DNA of 64,000 nucleotides from Jaenimonas drosophilae (Eukaryota > Euglenozoa > Kinetoplastea > Trypanosomatida > Trypanosomatidae). The notes below the pieces were generated by a model. It worked only from the letters and a program-made list of their open reading frames with translations, was not told the DNA's origin and searched no databases. The translations under genes were made by a program, and so were the position numbers. Shown here piece by piece: positions 9,188-18,807 of the stretch. Within the stretch, counting starts at the first letter, position 1. Each line of letters starts with the position of its first letter. The DNA lies in contig JASAON010001595.1 in the NCBI GenBank assembly GCA_030849065.1, positions 1-64,000 of the forward strand, read 5' to 3'.

Positions 9188-10615
9188 TCACGCACCTTGG
9201 CCATCGTCACTCCATGGAGGTGGTGCCACGGCGCTATCGGAGTCACTCTGCCGATCTCGCCGCACCGGCGACATGCCGTAAGTTACGGTGGAGGCCACCC
9301 CGGCATCACGACGTTGTGCAGAAATATGATCATTGGCGGCCTGACTCGTAGGCTCATCATCATCCTCCAAGGAGTGGTACGAGTACTCATAGGGGCAGCC
9401 AGAGGAGTGGCTCAGGGATGCGGAACGCTTGCGTTGTGCCGCCTCGGGCAAGACGGAGAGGGCATTGAATTTGCCTGAGTCATTCATTGCGTGTACCTCC
9501 TTCGTCTCTGCCCACAACTGTGCCACCTTGAAGGCCTCTTTTTGTACGTAGCTATTCATGGTCATGAGGAGCTCCTCCTCGTAGCACATGAAGGGCATCC
9601 GACGACGCACCAGGTCCTTCACATAGGTCTTGAGCGTGAGTAGCTCCTTGCGCAGCTGACGCAACGTGTTGCGGCTACGTAGGCACTCCTCGTACACCTG
9701 CTTCTTCTTCCACTGTAGTTTATCCTGCTCTCCAATTATGTCCTTCATCAGGACGGAGCTCGCCGTGCCCATGGCCAACACGTCACGCAACAACTGCACT
9801 TCTTGTTGTGGTGGCACAAACTTCAGCCGCGTGGAGGCGTACGCCGCGGAGGCGCGTGTGTTCTCAATGGACTTCCACCGCGCCGTGAGGGTGGCGGGGT
9901 TATCAACTATGGAGATGAAGGGCCGGCCAATCGGCACACGCTGACGTTGGCCGGGCAGCACATCCGCCTCAGACGCAATGCCATAACCGTCGGGGTCCGT
10001 GCAGTGATCGACGCGTCGGGCGGCGTAGAGGGCGTTGAGGGCGGAGGTGCACTGCTCCGAGAAGGTGCCACCCGCGTCCATGGTGGGGAGCTCCTGAATG
10101 TTGTGGCCGTGGACCTCCTGCCACGACGCACGCTCTGCAATGACGGCGTGCACGTACTGAATGGCCTCATCGAGGGCGGCATCCTTGCGATCGCGATCCT
10201 TGATGAGCTGCTTCAGCTCCTTCTCGGTACTTTCATTCTTATCACGAAGGACAGAGTAGGCACCGAGGAAGGAGTTGTAGAGCTCCTCATGATGTTTTGC
10301 CTCCTCTTTGCGGGCGAAGGACATCACCCGCCACGCCTCAAAGGTCTTCTCGAGGCCCTCGCGTACATCCACCAAGCTGCTGATGAGGTCATAGGTCGTC
10401 GAAACACCAAGGGCCAGGACAGAACCTTCTAGCACCTCACTACTATGACGGAGGTAGCCGGCGAAGCCCTTGATCTTCATCATTTCAACCTCTAAATTGT
10501 GGTACTGAACCTTGTTGGTTAGCTCCGTCACCTCCTTCACCTTCTTGCGCTTCTCAACGAGGTAGGGCGGCAGCAACGTTGGCACCGTCGGAGATTGAAT
10601 CCTATCACTCCGCAT
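9188..10615 (-). CDS. Coiled-coil protein of unknown function
   Basis: 475 residues. I do not recognise the family. The N-terminal half (about 20-160) is rich in Lys, Glu and Leu with heptad-like spacing (for example VEKRKKVKEVTEL and STEKELKQLIKDRDRK), predicting long helices; a second helical block covers about 260-380 (EQDKLQWKKKQVYEECLRS). The C-terminal ~70 residues are Ser-rich and disordered (SASLSHSSG, then an acidic DDDE patch). There is no signal peptide or membrane segment. The overall shape resembles cytoskeletal or basal-body components of kinetoplastids, but that is only a guess from composition. The frame is open to 10693; the ATG at 10615 is chosen because a strong pyrimidine tract with AG lies at 10645-10664, between the two possible starts. 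Confidence 0.75.
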   Translation of the reverse strand: MRSDRIQSPTVPTLLPPYLVEKRKKVKEVTELTNKVQYHNLEVEMMKIKGFAGYLRHSSEVLEGSVLALGVSTTYDLISSLVDVREGLEKTFEAWRVMSFARKEEAKHHEELYNSFLGAYSVLRDKNESTEKELKQLIKDRDRKDAALDEAIQYVHAVIAERASWQEVHGHNIQELPTMDAGGTFSEQCTSALNALYAARRVDHCTDPDGYGIASEADVLPGQRQRVPIGRPFISIVDNPATLTARWKSIENTRASAAYASTRLKFVPPQQEVQLLRDVLAMGTASSVLMKDIIGEQDKLQWKKKQVYEECLRSRNTLRQLRKELLTLKTYVKDLVRRRMPFMCYEEELLMTMNSYVQKEAFKVAQLWAETKEVHAMNDSGKFNALSVLPEAAQRKRSASLSHSSGCPYEYSYHSLEDDDEPTSQAANDHISAQRRDAGVASTVTYGMSPVRRDRQSDSDSAVAPPPWSDDGQGA

Positions 10616-10644
10616 CTTTTCTGTGTGTGTACGTTGTAGTGTAC

Positions 10645-10664
10645 CTATGGGGAAACGAAAAAAA
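10645..10664 (-). promoter_or_regulatory. Polypyrimidine tract plus AG, predicted splice acceptor
   Basis: On the coding strand a T-rich run ends in CCCCATAG at 10645. This gives a leader of about 30 bases to the ATG at 10615 and rules out the upstream in-frame ATG at 10693. Confidence 0.55.
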
Positions 10665-10680
10665 TGTGTGTGTGTGTGTG
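10665..10680. repeat. (TG)n microsatellite
   Basis: Adjoins the splice-signal tract upstream of the coiled-coil gene; (CA)n on the coding strand. Confidence 0.8.
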
Positions 10681-10900
10681 CGAATCGATCCACACGAGTG
10701 AGCTAAACGCGCACTCAATCACCTCAATGGCAATCCCCGGTTGACGTGGATTCCAGTGCTACACCGTTACCATTTTGGCCAAGAAGATGAAGATGAAGAA
10801 GAGGAAGTAGTTGTAGTTGTATCATCAGATGCTAGCTGAGTGAAGGCTCTGCAGTGGGCACTGCCCTATTGGCTCTAGTTGTGCGTGAGTGTGTGTGTAG

Positions 10901-11632
10901 CTACGAGATGCCGCCATCCACGGCGATGGTCTGCCCATTGAGGTAGCTGCACAAGGCCGCCATCACCACCACATCGGCCACCTCCTCCACCATACCCAGG
11001 CGCTTCATCGGGCAGGCCTGCCGCCACTGTTCTCGTTGCGCCTCACTCAGGCTCTCCCCCATCCCACGCCCCTCCATCAACCCAGGTGCCACCACGTTGA
11101 AGCGAATCTGCTTCGCGCCATACTCCTTGCACCACGACTTTACTGCCCCACTGAGGGCTGCCTTCGAGGCGCCGTACAACACCTGGCCCGGATTGCCCAC
11201 ACAACCAACAACACTTCCCACATGCACCACAGCGGCACCACCTTCGGCCTGAAGAAGACCACCGTAACGCAGCCCAGCCTTGGTGAGGTGCAACGCACCA
11301 CCCACGTTTGTATCCATCATGTGGCGAAAATCGTCGTGCGTGCAGCGAAGGTGCAGTTTGCTCAGCGTGACGCCTGCACAGTTAATGAGGAGTGAGGTGG
11401 GTGCACCCATGCTCTCACGAATCTGTTGCATAACGGCATCGCAATCCTCATGTTTGGCCACGTCAGCCTGGAAGGCCACACAACCGCTGGGGAGAGGGTG
11501 CGCGAAGGGCTTGCGTGAGAGGAGGGCGAGACGCATGCCATGTTGCACGGCCAATCGGCGAGCTACTTCGGTGCCGAGGGCGGAGGTGGCGCCAGCAATG
11601 ACGCCCACACGACCCTCCACCTTCCACGACAT
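10901..11632 (-). CDS. Short-chain dehydrogenase/reductase, FabG/CBR4-like 3-oxoacyl-ACP reductase
   Basis: 243 residues, the normal size for a classical SDR. The Rossmann glycine motif reads AGATSALG (13-20), with Ala in place of the middle Gly; NCAG, the catalytic Ser in GSVVG, YGASKAA with the Tyr/Lys pair, VVAPG and a C-terminal GQTIAVDGG are all present. The sequence looks most like FabG and its mitochondrial counterpart CBR4, which reduce 3-oxoacyl-ACP with NADPH in type II fatty acid synthesis. No clear targeting peptide is seen, so location and exact substrate are uncertain. The frame begins upstream at 11677 with a His/Thr repeat; ATG 11632 starts right at the SDR fold, and a (TG)n tract lies immediately before it. 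Confidence 0.88.
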   Translation of the reverse strand: MSWKVEGRVGVIAGATSALGTEVARRLAVQHGMRLALLSRKPFAHPLPSGCVAFQADVAKHEDCDAVMQQIRESMGAPTSLLINCAGVTLSKLHLRCTHDDFRHMMDTNVGGALHLTKAGLRYGGLLQAEGGAAVVHVGSVVGCVGNPGQVLYGASKAALSGAVKSWCKEYGAKQIRFNVVAPGLMEGRGMGESLSEAQREQWRQACPMKRLGMVEEVADVVVMAALCSYLNGQTIAVDGGIS

Positions 11633-11640
11633 TACGCTGA

Positions 11641-11660
11641 TGTGTGTGTGTGTGTGTGTG
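11641..11660. repeat. (TG)10 microsatellite upstream of the SDR gene
   Basis: Perfect (TG)n on the plus strand, nine bases from the start codon. Confidence 0.85.
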
Positions 11661-11911
11661 AATGTGCAGGTAGGCACGTGTACGTGTGCTTGTGTGTGCG
11701 TTGAGTGTAGCCTTGCGGAGTGAGAGAGAGGGTGTCACACGACGAGGGAGGAAGACGTGCCACGAGAAGAGTATGAGAGGGGGTGACGCGGAGTTGGGCT
11801 GAAGATGGTAGAGGTGGTGAAGGGGCAGCAGCAACAGCAACATCGTCAGTGAGTGTGAGAGCTCAACACCATCATCATCACCATCATCATCGCACGCTGA
11901 TGGAGCCAGCA

Positions 11912-13735
11912 TCAATCATCATCGGAGGAGGTTGGTAGGGCTTTGTGGCCAGGCTGTGGCAGTCCCAGGGGCCTCACCGCAGTCGGTGGTTGCTGCAAGC
12001 CACTAGCCCCATCATCATCATCCATCCAATCCATCAAGGGTGGAGGAGGAAGCACCACTGCATCAACGCCAGGCGGTGGCGGCGGCGGTGGCGGTGGCGG
12101 TGTAGCCTTTGTTGCCGGCACCTTCTCCACGGGTGGCGGCACCTTCGTGATTGGCGGAGCATTGTTGGTATTGAGATGCCCCACCTCTTCTTCTGACTTC
12201 TTTGTTGTTGTTGTTGCTGTGGTTGTGGGAGGGCTGCTCGTCGTCCTACCCGCTCGGGGAGCTGAGGTGTGAGTGGTGCTTGGCCCCTCATCATCATCTT
12301 CCTCCTCGCTCGTGGAGTGCTGATCCTCATCATCATCATCATCATCATCTAGACTTCGTGCGATGGCCTTTGGTGCAGGTGATGATGACGATGATGATGA
12401 TGATCCGAAGGTTGCCGCCATGGCGGGGCGACCGCGCGTGGAGGAGCTCGCCGGTGGTGGCGTCACCAAAGCACTAGACCTCGTTGAAGCACCACGTGGT
12501 ACCGATGACGCGGCAACAGCAACCGCAGCAGCAGCAGGTCGTCGGACCCCACTGCTTTTTGTGATCCCATCATCATCATCATCTCCGCCACTGCTGCCGC
12601 TGCTGCTTTCGAAGAGCTTTTTCCGTGTGGTGGATGGGGATTTGCTCGGCAGCCCAACCGTAGCGCGAGGAGCTGCCGTCGTTACCGCCATCGTCTTCAC
12701 CGTCGCTGTACGTGTTGGCACCACTGCAGCAACGCCTGAGACATCATCATCATCATCGGAGGATGAACCCGAGAAGAGTTGTTCTCGCTGTGGCACACGC
12801 CGTGATGGAGGAGGCGGTGGTTGGTGCGTTGTCTTGGCAGTTGCAGCTTTCCGCGGCGGCGGAGGTGCAGGCGGAGGAGGAGGAGGAGGAGGCATGTGTG
12901 TTGGCTGTAGGCGCACACTTAATTGTGGTGGTGGCGCTATGCGCTCTTGACGTACCGCCGGTGATGGTGCTTCCATCGTTTGCCGTGGGCTGGAGCAGTA
13001 GCTCACCATTTCCTCCGACCTCCGTCCAGTGGATGAGGCGCGCGTGGAGCATGGTGGCCGCAGACCGAGGTATGGGTCCTGCGCAAAGGTTGGTGAATCC
13101 AGCCACGCAACGTGGCTGAGCCCCTCAGCCCTCGTCATGGAAGATGAGCTGTTGCCACTGCCATCACTTCCGTCCTTTCCGAGGAAGTAGGAGAGAAGGC
13201 CCTCCGACTCCGCCATCTCTGCAGCACGGAGGAGCTCCGACTCACGCACATCAAAACGATGGAGAGATGCAGTGGTGGCGGAGGTTGCTCGCGTGCATGA
13301 ACGTTGCGCAGCCATTTTCCGATCAGGTGAGGGTGATGCCGCCGCCGTGGCAGCGGGTGAGGGTGATGGCGACGTCGGAGATGGAGAAGCTGCGCGCTGT
13401 GTTGTTGTTTCCTTGGTGCGCTCGATAATGGGTTGGCGCTCCTTGCGTCGTGCCAGCTCATTCGTTGTGCTTGCCAAGGACAAGATGGAGTCTTCTACTC
13501 CACGCACCAAGGCTGCGACGGAGGTCTCGGTGGCTCGGCAGCGAGAAAACATGCGATCACGTACCTGCGTGAGGAGCTCCGCCAGTTGGGCATCTTCGTC
13601 GTCCGTCCATCGGCCACGTGCCATGTGGCGAAGCTTCTGAAAGTGAGCGGCGGAGGTGGTGGCGTAGGCATCATCAGCACGCCTCCTCGTACCGCCACCG
13701 CTGCACGTGGAGGAGCTACAACTGCTACTCGTCAT
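11912..13735 (-). CDS. Pro/Ser/Asp-rich protein, possible WASH-complex subunit FAM21-like
   Basis: 607 residues. A short ordered N-terminal region (about 30-100) starts ARGRWTDDEDAQLAELL and continues as helix, similar in layout to the head of FAM21/WASHC2. The rest is disordered: proline runs, poly-Ser and poly-Asp. Two segments, LFSGSSSDDDDD and LFESSSGSSGGDDDDD, resemble the LFa motifs (LF followed by acidic residues) with which FAM21 tails bind retromer and other partners. FAM21 recruits the WASH actin-nucleation complex to endosomes. The link is inferred from motif type only; any acidic disordered protein could match by chance. Many of the acidic and Ser runs are encoded by GAT/ATC-type repeats, so length probably varies between alleles. 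Confidence 0.72.
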   Translation of the reverse strand: MTSSSCSSSTCSGGGTRRRADDAYATTSAAHFQKLRHMARGRWTDDEDAQLAELLTQVRDRMFSRCRATETSVAALVRGVEDSILSLASTTNELARRKERQPIIERTKETTTQRAASPSPTSPSPSPAATAAASPSPDRKMAAQRSCTRATSATTASLHRFDVRESELLRAAEMAESEGLLSYFLGKDGSDGSGNSSSSMTRAEGLSHVAWLDSPTFAQDPYLGLRPPCSTRASSTGRRSEEMVSYCSSPRQTMEAPSPAVRQERIAPPPQLSVRLQPTHMPPPPPPPPAPPPPRKAATAKTTHQPPPPPSRRVPQREQLFSGSSSDDDDDVSGVAAVVPTRTATVKTMAVTTAAPRATVGLPSKSPSTTRKKLFESSSGSSGGDDDDDGITKSSGVRRPAAAAVAVAASSVPRGASTRSSALVTPPPASSSTRGRPAMAATFGSSSSSSSSPAPKAIARSLDDDDDDDEDQHSTSEEEDDDEGPSTTHTSAPRAGRTTSSPPTTTATTTTKKSEEEVGHLNTNNAPPITKVPPPVEKVPATKATPPPPPPPPPPGVDAVVLPPPPLMDWMDDDDGASGLQQPPTAVRPLGLPQPGHKALPTSSDDD

Positions 13736-14092
13736 AAATGTCGGTGTAAGCGTGTGTAGGTGGGCAGCGCCACGCGCACACCTTCAATACCTAACGTCAC
13801 CTACACAAGCAAGCACGCATACATAAAAAGAGATGTGAGGATGTAGCACACACTTGTGTGTATGATCATGGAGAGAGGTGTGGCACACACACACACTTGG
13901 TAGAGCATGAAGATTCTCTGGAGTGTACGCCAGATCGTGGAGATGGCGTACGGTAGCAGAAACCATCACAGTTGCCAAAAAGAGGCAAACCGTGATGATG
14001 ATGATGATGATGATGATGAGTGGCCATAGCAGAACATGAGGATGCAACAGTTGGGGAGATGGTGGTGCTGATGGCATACCACACACACACAC
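13736..14092. other. Intergenic gap of ~360 bases
   Basis: Contains (CA)n next to the HOP2 stop (14080-14092), another at about 13886-13896 and the (GAT)n tract at 13993-14019. I see no gene. Confidence 0.5.
13993..14019. repeat. (GAT)n microsatellite
   Basis: About nine GAT units on the plus strand in the 3' region of HOP2. Confidence 0.85.
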
Positions 14093-14872
14093 TCACGCAA
14101 CACGCGTAGACCGGAACTGAGCCATCAACGCCGGGGGAAGAGCCACCGCCGATTGCTGCATCGATACACCAACATCCTCATCGGTTGTGAGGCCAAACCT
14201 CTCAGCATGCTCGGCAGGACTGCCAGAATCTCCCAGAACGGCATCCATGAGCGTCGTGGCGTACTCCTTCCGCTGCCTCCACAGGAACCTGGCGCAGTAG
14301 TAAGCCCATGCAGCATCTTCCAGGTCCTCCGTGGAGCAACCGCCATCGGCATCCGCATCTGATTGGTGTTGGCGCTTATGCGCTACGGTCTCTGCTTCCA
14401 CGCGAAGGAGGTCATCACGAAGGGAAGCCAACGTTGCGGCTCGCTCACAAGATGTTGGCTCACGCATGATGGCATCCAACTCAGTGGTGAGTTGCCGAGC
14501 CTTGTTGGTGCCATCCGTGACGGCTTGCAAGAGCTCCTCACGTCTGGCTTCCTCCTCGGCTGTGCGTGTTGGCACTCCCTCTGACGCTTGTGCCGCTTCT
14601 GCGGTGGCGTCGTCGCTGCTTGGTTCGAGCTTGAGGTAGTAGAAGCGCACCTTCTTGAGATCCTTGGCCACCAGGTATCCCGTGGAGAGGAGCTCCTCCA
14701 GTGTGCGAAGGACCAACGTCTTGCCCACACGGCTTCCGAGTGCATCCGTCATGGATTGCGCCGTGACGGGCTTGTTCTCCGCCTCCATCCACGCCTGGAT
14801 GAGCTCTGTGGCCTGGGCCTCATCCGATACGCGTTTCGGCGCCGCACCCCCCTTTTTGGCAGCGGTGCTCAT
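14093..14872 (-). CDS. HOP2: HOP2/PSMC3IP, meiotic homologous-pairing protein
   Basis: 259 residues, close to the usual ~220. Residues 20-80 form the TBPIP/Hop2 winged helix (LIQAWMEAENKPVTAQ, VGKTLVLRTLEELLSTGYL). A coiled coil covers about 110-175 (EEEARREELLQAVTDG and onward). The C-terminus holds the conserved WRQRKEYATTLMDAVL block and then FGLTTDEDVGV, the family's signature end. With MND1, HOP2 stimulates DMC1/RAD51 strand invasion in meiosis, in the nucleus. Its presence implies that this organism keeps a meiotic toolkit. No MND1 gene is in the window. The start follows a (TG)n tract; the Lys/Ala-rich first 15 residues could be nuclear targeting. Confidence 0.92.
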   Translation of the reverse strand: MSTAAKKGGAAPKRVSDEAQATELIQAWMEAENKPVTAQSMTDALGSRVGKTLVLRTLEELLSTGYLVAKDLKKVRFYYLKLEPSSDDATAEAAQASEGVPTRTAEEEARREELLQAVTDGTNKARQLTTELDAIMREPTSCERAATLASLRDDLLRVEAETVAHKRQHQSDADADGGCSTEDLEDAAWAYYCARFLWRQRKEYATTLMDAVLGDSGSPAEHAERFGLTTDEDVGVSMQQSAVALPPALMAQFRSTRVA

Positions 14873-14904
14873 TGCTCCAGGGAAGAAAGACCTCTACTGA
14901 TGCG

Positions 14905-14924
14905 CGTGTGTGTGTGTGTGTGTG
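14905..14924. repeat. (TG)n microsatellite upstream of HOP2
   Basis: Start-proximal tract, (CA)n on the coding strand, about 35 bases from the ATG at 14872. Confidence 0.8.
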
Positions 14925-15112
14925 CCTGGTCACGAGTACAAGATGGGGTGGGGAGTGACAACGAATTATGAGTGAGTAGCTCATACACATCTAAAATGAC
15001 GGTACCACTTGAGGTACGAAGACGTGTTGTTCTTAGATGGATCGACGTTGAATGGCACAACATCGAGTGCATGTGTGTGTGGGTGTGTGTGATGAGGAAG
15101 CTCATGCACCGC

Positions 15113-16210
15113 CTACTTCTTTAGCGCTTGGCTCTTGCGCTCCTCCTCGTCTTCCGCGTCAAAGAAGGGCCTGCCAGGTTCTGCGTAAAAATCCGTCGGA
15201 TTCACCACGCGAAAGCGGCGGGCCGCTTTATCAAAATGTTCGAGCAACATCGCCACGGGATGTTCCAGTGTGTAGCGTGCCACCTTGGCATTGGAGGCAA
15301 TGTGCTCCTTCTTGCTCGACTTCACAATGACGATGTGATTCTTGTCGGCGCACCAATTCAGCAGGATACGTTGGGGGCTGTACCCAATACGCTCGGCGAG
15401 CTTGCAGAGGATGGGATCTTCAGGCAGTGGCACAAAATCTGGCGGGGTGTGGCGAGTTGGCATGCCAAGTGGGCAGTAGGCGGCAGTGAGGAGGCCGTAG
15501 TGTTGGTTGCCCATCACCACGCGATCATTGGGCAGACCCGGGTGGAGCTCCACCTGATTCACCATGGGTGCGTGCAAGTCGGGGGCGTTGGTCACCACGT
15601 CAGCCACGTGCGATGGCCCGCAGTTGGAGAGGCCCAGCGAGCGCACGAGGCCCTGATCCACCAAGGCGCTCATCGCCCGCCACGTATCAAGCAGAGTGAC
15701 GGAGCTATCCACATCCGCACCACCTTGCGCATTCTTTGGGTACCAGTCGTCTGGGGAGTTGGTGTTGTTGTTGTTGTTGTTGTTGCTGTGATGCGTAGGC
15801 CGACGCCAGCACACGGGCCAGTGGACGAGGAGGAGGTCCAGGTACTCCACGCGGAGGTCTTGCAGCGTCTGGCGGCAGGCGGCCTCCACGTGGATCGGGT
15901 GTTGGTCTGTTGGCCAAATCTTCGAGGTGAGGAAGAGATCCTCACGCTTCATCAGCTTCTTGGCGAGAGCGTCTGAGACCGCCTTGCCCACATCACGTTG
16001 GTTGTGGTAGGCCGTAGCACAATCAATGTGACGATAGCCACATTGAAGGGCGTAGCTGACGGCCTGTGTGGTGAGCTCTCCAGGGTTAAGACGGTAGGTG
16101 CCGAAGCCAAGTTGTGGGATGAGGAGGGTGTTGCGCATGGCAAGTCGGCGTGAGAGGACGGCCGTGGGGCCGTCCATGGGTCGGGAGCTCAGATATCCGT
16201 AAGTACTCAT
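15113..16210 (-). CDS. Aldo-keto reductase
   Basis: 365 residues. It is a TIM-barrel NADPH oxidoreductase with the full catalytic tetrad: D63 and Y68 (HIDCATAYHNQ), K97 (LTSKIWP) and H130 (LLVHWP). LGFGTYRLN marks the barrel start, GLSNCG the middle and VIVKSSKKEHI the NADPH-binding loop. The substrate cannot be predicted; kinetoplastid relatives reduce quinones, prostaglandin H2 or aldehydes. An insertion with a run of seven Asn (about 143-149), encoded by a GTT/AAC repeat, sits in a surface loop after the catalytic His. The frame extends to 16390 with a hydrophobic N-terminus, but a strong pyrimidine tract at 16318-16342 falls inside that extension, so ATG 16210 is preferred. Confidence 0.92.
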   Translation of the reverse strand: MSTYGYLSSRPMDGPTAVLSRRLAMRNTLLIPQLGFGTYRLNPGELTTQAVSYALQCGYRHIDCATAYHNQRDVGKAVSDALAKKLMKREDLFLTSKIWPTDQHPIHVEAACRQTLQDLRVEYLDLLLVHWPVCWRRPTHHSNNNNNNNTNSPDDWYPKNAQGGADVDSSVTLLDTWRAMSALVDQGLVRSLGLSNCGPSHVADVVTNAPDLHAPMVNQVELHPGLPNDRVVMGNQHYGLLTAAYCPLGMPTRHTPPDFVPLPEDPILCKLAERIGYSPQRILLNWCADKNHIVIVKSSKKEHIASNAKVARYTLEHPVAMLLEHFDKAARRFRVVNPTDFYAEPGRPFFDAEDEEERKSQALKK

Positions 16211-17622
16211 CGATATACAACAGAGAACAGCACCAACAACAACAACGAGATGTTGGGGGGAGAGGGCGGAGTGAGATGCTCGTTTCTCGTGTGCCGCCTT
16301 GATGCCATCATCACAATGAAGAAGAAGAAGAAGAAGAAAAGACGCACATGATACACATGAATCAGAATGTTTTTTAGAGCAGACCCGCATGATGCATGAT
16401 CAACACCACCACCTCGCTCCGCACCTGCATCACCCATCAGGCCAGCCACACGTACACACATGAGCTGGAGAAGGGTGACGAAGAGGAAGGAGATGCTTGG
16501 AGCTGATGCCTGCACATCAGCACTCTAATTTTTTCTCTTAAATAAGGCATGAGCCATCATCACGAGCGATCTTGCACTTAGGTTCTTCACTTAGTTGGGC
16601 GTACCTCCATCTCCTCCATCTTGGCGTAAGTCGTGAGTGACATTGTTGGCAGGATGGAATGGCAGAGGTGTCGGGCCACCGTAATACATGATATGCGTGA
16701 GGGCCACTCTGATGGTGCAGATCGTGCAAAGACACACACACACACAAGCACAACGCACGCATGCACTAAATAGCAAACAACAAGGATCTACACACAACCC
16801 ACAACCGTCCCTACACGCATTGGCTTATGCGATGTTTTCACTACGGCCGCCCACCTCCCTCACTCATACAGTACATATGCAGCACACACACACACACATA
16901 TAGAGAGAAAGATCCCCATCCACAATGGAAGGCCAACAACGTGAAGAGGACGAAGAACATGGAAGATGAGCAACAACCAATCAAGATACCCATGGCTGCA
17001 ACACGACAGAAAAATGGCTCTTTTATATCCAATAATCGGCTGTTTTCCCACGAACAACAGGGAGAAAAGGAGGTAAACGTGCGCACGTACGCGTGTGTGC
17101 ATGGTGTGTGTCGGGGGGGGGTGTCTCTCTGCGCGTTGGAATGTCTCAGTGCGAAGAAATACAACGACAGAAACAACATGAATGCGTACAACACAAGGTG
17201 GCGAGGAGGAGGTACAAGGGATGCGTATGGGCGCGTGTGGGTGTGGAGAGCTCGAACTAGGTGAAGATGCTGATGATGGCCCATCACCACATCGCAGCCA
17301 CCAATCATCTTTTATGCACCGCATCTCTCAGAGGCACACTCACACACACATATACTACACATGCTCCATCCTCTCCATCTCTGCCGTGATCCCTGAAAGC
17401 AGCCCACAAAGAAGCCGCGAGCACCGCGTGGAGCACAGGGGGATTGCTCTGCAAAAAGGGTGCATGCACATATGCGCATCCACCACACCCACACCTCCAT
17501 TCACACACATCCTACACACAGACACATGTTGTGAGCTGCTCTCCCCTCTTCTCCATAACATCAAGACCGGGGCAGGATGTTGCCTGCAACGGCTGCGCTG
17601 GGCCTTCGTTCTTTTCTTCCTT
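16211..17622. other. Gene-free gap of ~1.4 kb
   Basis: Contains several (CA)n tracts on the plus strand (about 16730-16747, 16876-16898, 17337-17354, 17500-17525) and a G-run near 17111. Frames on either strand are repeat-derived. I see no gene; it is probably the 3' UTR of the DnaJ gene plus the AKR leader. Confidence 0.5.
16318..16342 (-). promoter_or_regulatory. Polypyrimidine (CTT)n tract, probable trans-splicing signal for the AKR gene
   Basis: On the coding strand this is a 25-base C/T-only run about 110 bases before ATG 16210. It also argues against a start at 16390. Confidence 0.55.
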
Positions 17623-18807
17623 TTATTGGTGCGCGCAGGCGGCGGTCTGACGTGGACGCTCATCCTCCTCATCATCGTCGTAGCCCGAGCGGCGGCTTTC
17701 CTTCTCCAGATCGATGGTGCAGTGCTGCAGGTAGCATGTTTCCTCCTCGGCGGAGTGGGCGGGCTGGGCTGGGTAGCAGAGGAGCTTGCGGAGCTCCGCC
17801 CCGGCGGCAGAATCCATCGTCTTGGGAAAGACAACGCTGAAGCTGATGACGAGGTCTCCCTTCTCCACACCACCGGTGTTTGGCACAGGCATACCTTCAC
17901 GGTTGATGCTGTAGATGGTGGTGGGGTCCACGACCATGCCTTCCGATGAGTGTACGCTGAGGACGCGGCCATCCAGGTGAGTGAGCTGGAAGGAGAAGCC
18001 CGTCAGTGCCTCGGCGAGGGTGATGGTGCGCTTCATGACGAGATGGTTGCCCTTGCGGGTGAAGAGGTTGTTGGGCTTCTGGTCAAAGATGATGATGATG
18101 TCTCCGGAGAGCTTCACGTCGGGGATCTGATCTCCCTCACCACGGAAGGTGACGCTATCGCCGTGGTGCATGCCCTTATCCACAACCACCTCAAAGATCT
18201 TCTTTTCCTTCACGGTCTGCTTGGCCTTGCAACCATCACACTTATCCTCCTCCTTCATGGACGTGCCCTTGCCCTGGCAAGAGGGGCAGGCAATCTGCAT
18301 CTGCTGAATGAAGCCCGGGCCAACCTGGCGCGTCACCATGCGCACACCACGACCTCCGCAATCCTTGCACTTGGCAGAGGCATTAGGCACCTTGGAGCCG
18401 GAGCCGTTGCACTTGGAGCAGAGACGGTCGCGGGTGACGGCGAGCTTGATGGTCTTGCCGCAGTAGAAGGCCTCAAGAGGAACGGGGAGCTCATGCACAA
18501 TATCCTTGGGCTTGGGCTCACCACGTGCGCGGCCGCCACCAAAGAAGCTGGCGAAGATGTCACTGGGATCACCACCCTCCATTCCCGCACCCTGCTCACC
18601 GTACTGATCGTACATGCGGCGCTTCTCGGTGTCAGCGAGGCACTCATATGCCACAGAGACCTCCTTAAACTTTTCCTGTGCGCTGGGCTCCTTGTTCTTG
18701 TCGGGGTGGTACTTGAGGGCCAACTTGCGGTAGGCACGCTTGATCTCATCCTCCGAGGCGGTCGGAGAGACCCCGAGGGCATCGTAGTACTTGGTTTCCT
18801 TCACCAT
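17623..18807 (-). CDS. Type A (type I) DnaJ/Hsp40 co-chaperone with CaaX end
   Basis: 394 residues, typical of Ydj1/DNAJA1. The J domain (about 5-70) has the HPD triad in [10 protein letters not shown] short Gly/Phe segment ([11 protein letters not shown]) follows, then a zinc-binding domain with [24 protein letters not shown] and CDGCKAKQ. Two substrate-binding beta domains complete it. The protein stimulates Hsp70 ATPase activity and delivers clients, mainly in the cytosol. The last four residues, CAHQ, form a CaaX box like the CASQ of yeast Ydj1, so farnesylation and endomembrane attachment are likely. The acidic stretch before it (DDDEEDE) is common in the family. The ATG at 18807 is the natural start, since [13 protein letters not shown] begins the J domain. 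Confidence 0.95.
   Translation of the reverse strand: MVKETKYYDALGVSPTASEDEIKRAYRKLALKYHPDKNKEPSAQEKFKEVSVAYECLADTEKRRMYDQYGEQGAGMEGGDPSDIFASFFGGGRARGEPKPKDIVHELPVPLEAFYCGKTIKLAVTRDRLCSKCNGSGSKVPNASAKCKDCGGRGVRMVTRQVGPGFIQQMQIACPSCQGKGTSMKEEDKCDGCKAKQTVKEKKIFEVVVDKGMHHGDSVTFRGEGDQIPDVKLSGDIIIIFDQKPNNLFTRKGNHLVMKRTITLAEALTGFSFQLTHLDGRVLSVHSSEGMVVDPTTIYSINREGMPVPNTGGVEKGDLVISFSVVFPKTMDSAAGAELRKLLCYPAQPAHSAEEETCYLQHCTIDLEKESRRSGYDDDEEDERPRQTAACAHQ

Noticed and set aside
16211..16390. A 60-residue hydrophobic extension of the aldo-keto reductase that looks like a signal anchor
   Set aside because: The pyrimidine tract at 16318-16342 lies inside it, so it is most likely upstream of the splice site and untranslated.
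17182..17949. A 255-codon plus-strand frame overlapping the DnaJ 3' end
   Set aside because: Half of it is repeat-rich intergenic DNA and half is antisense to the DnaJ gene.
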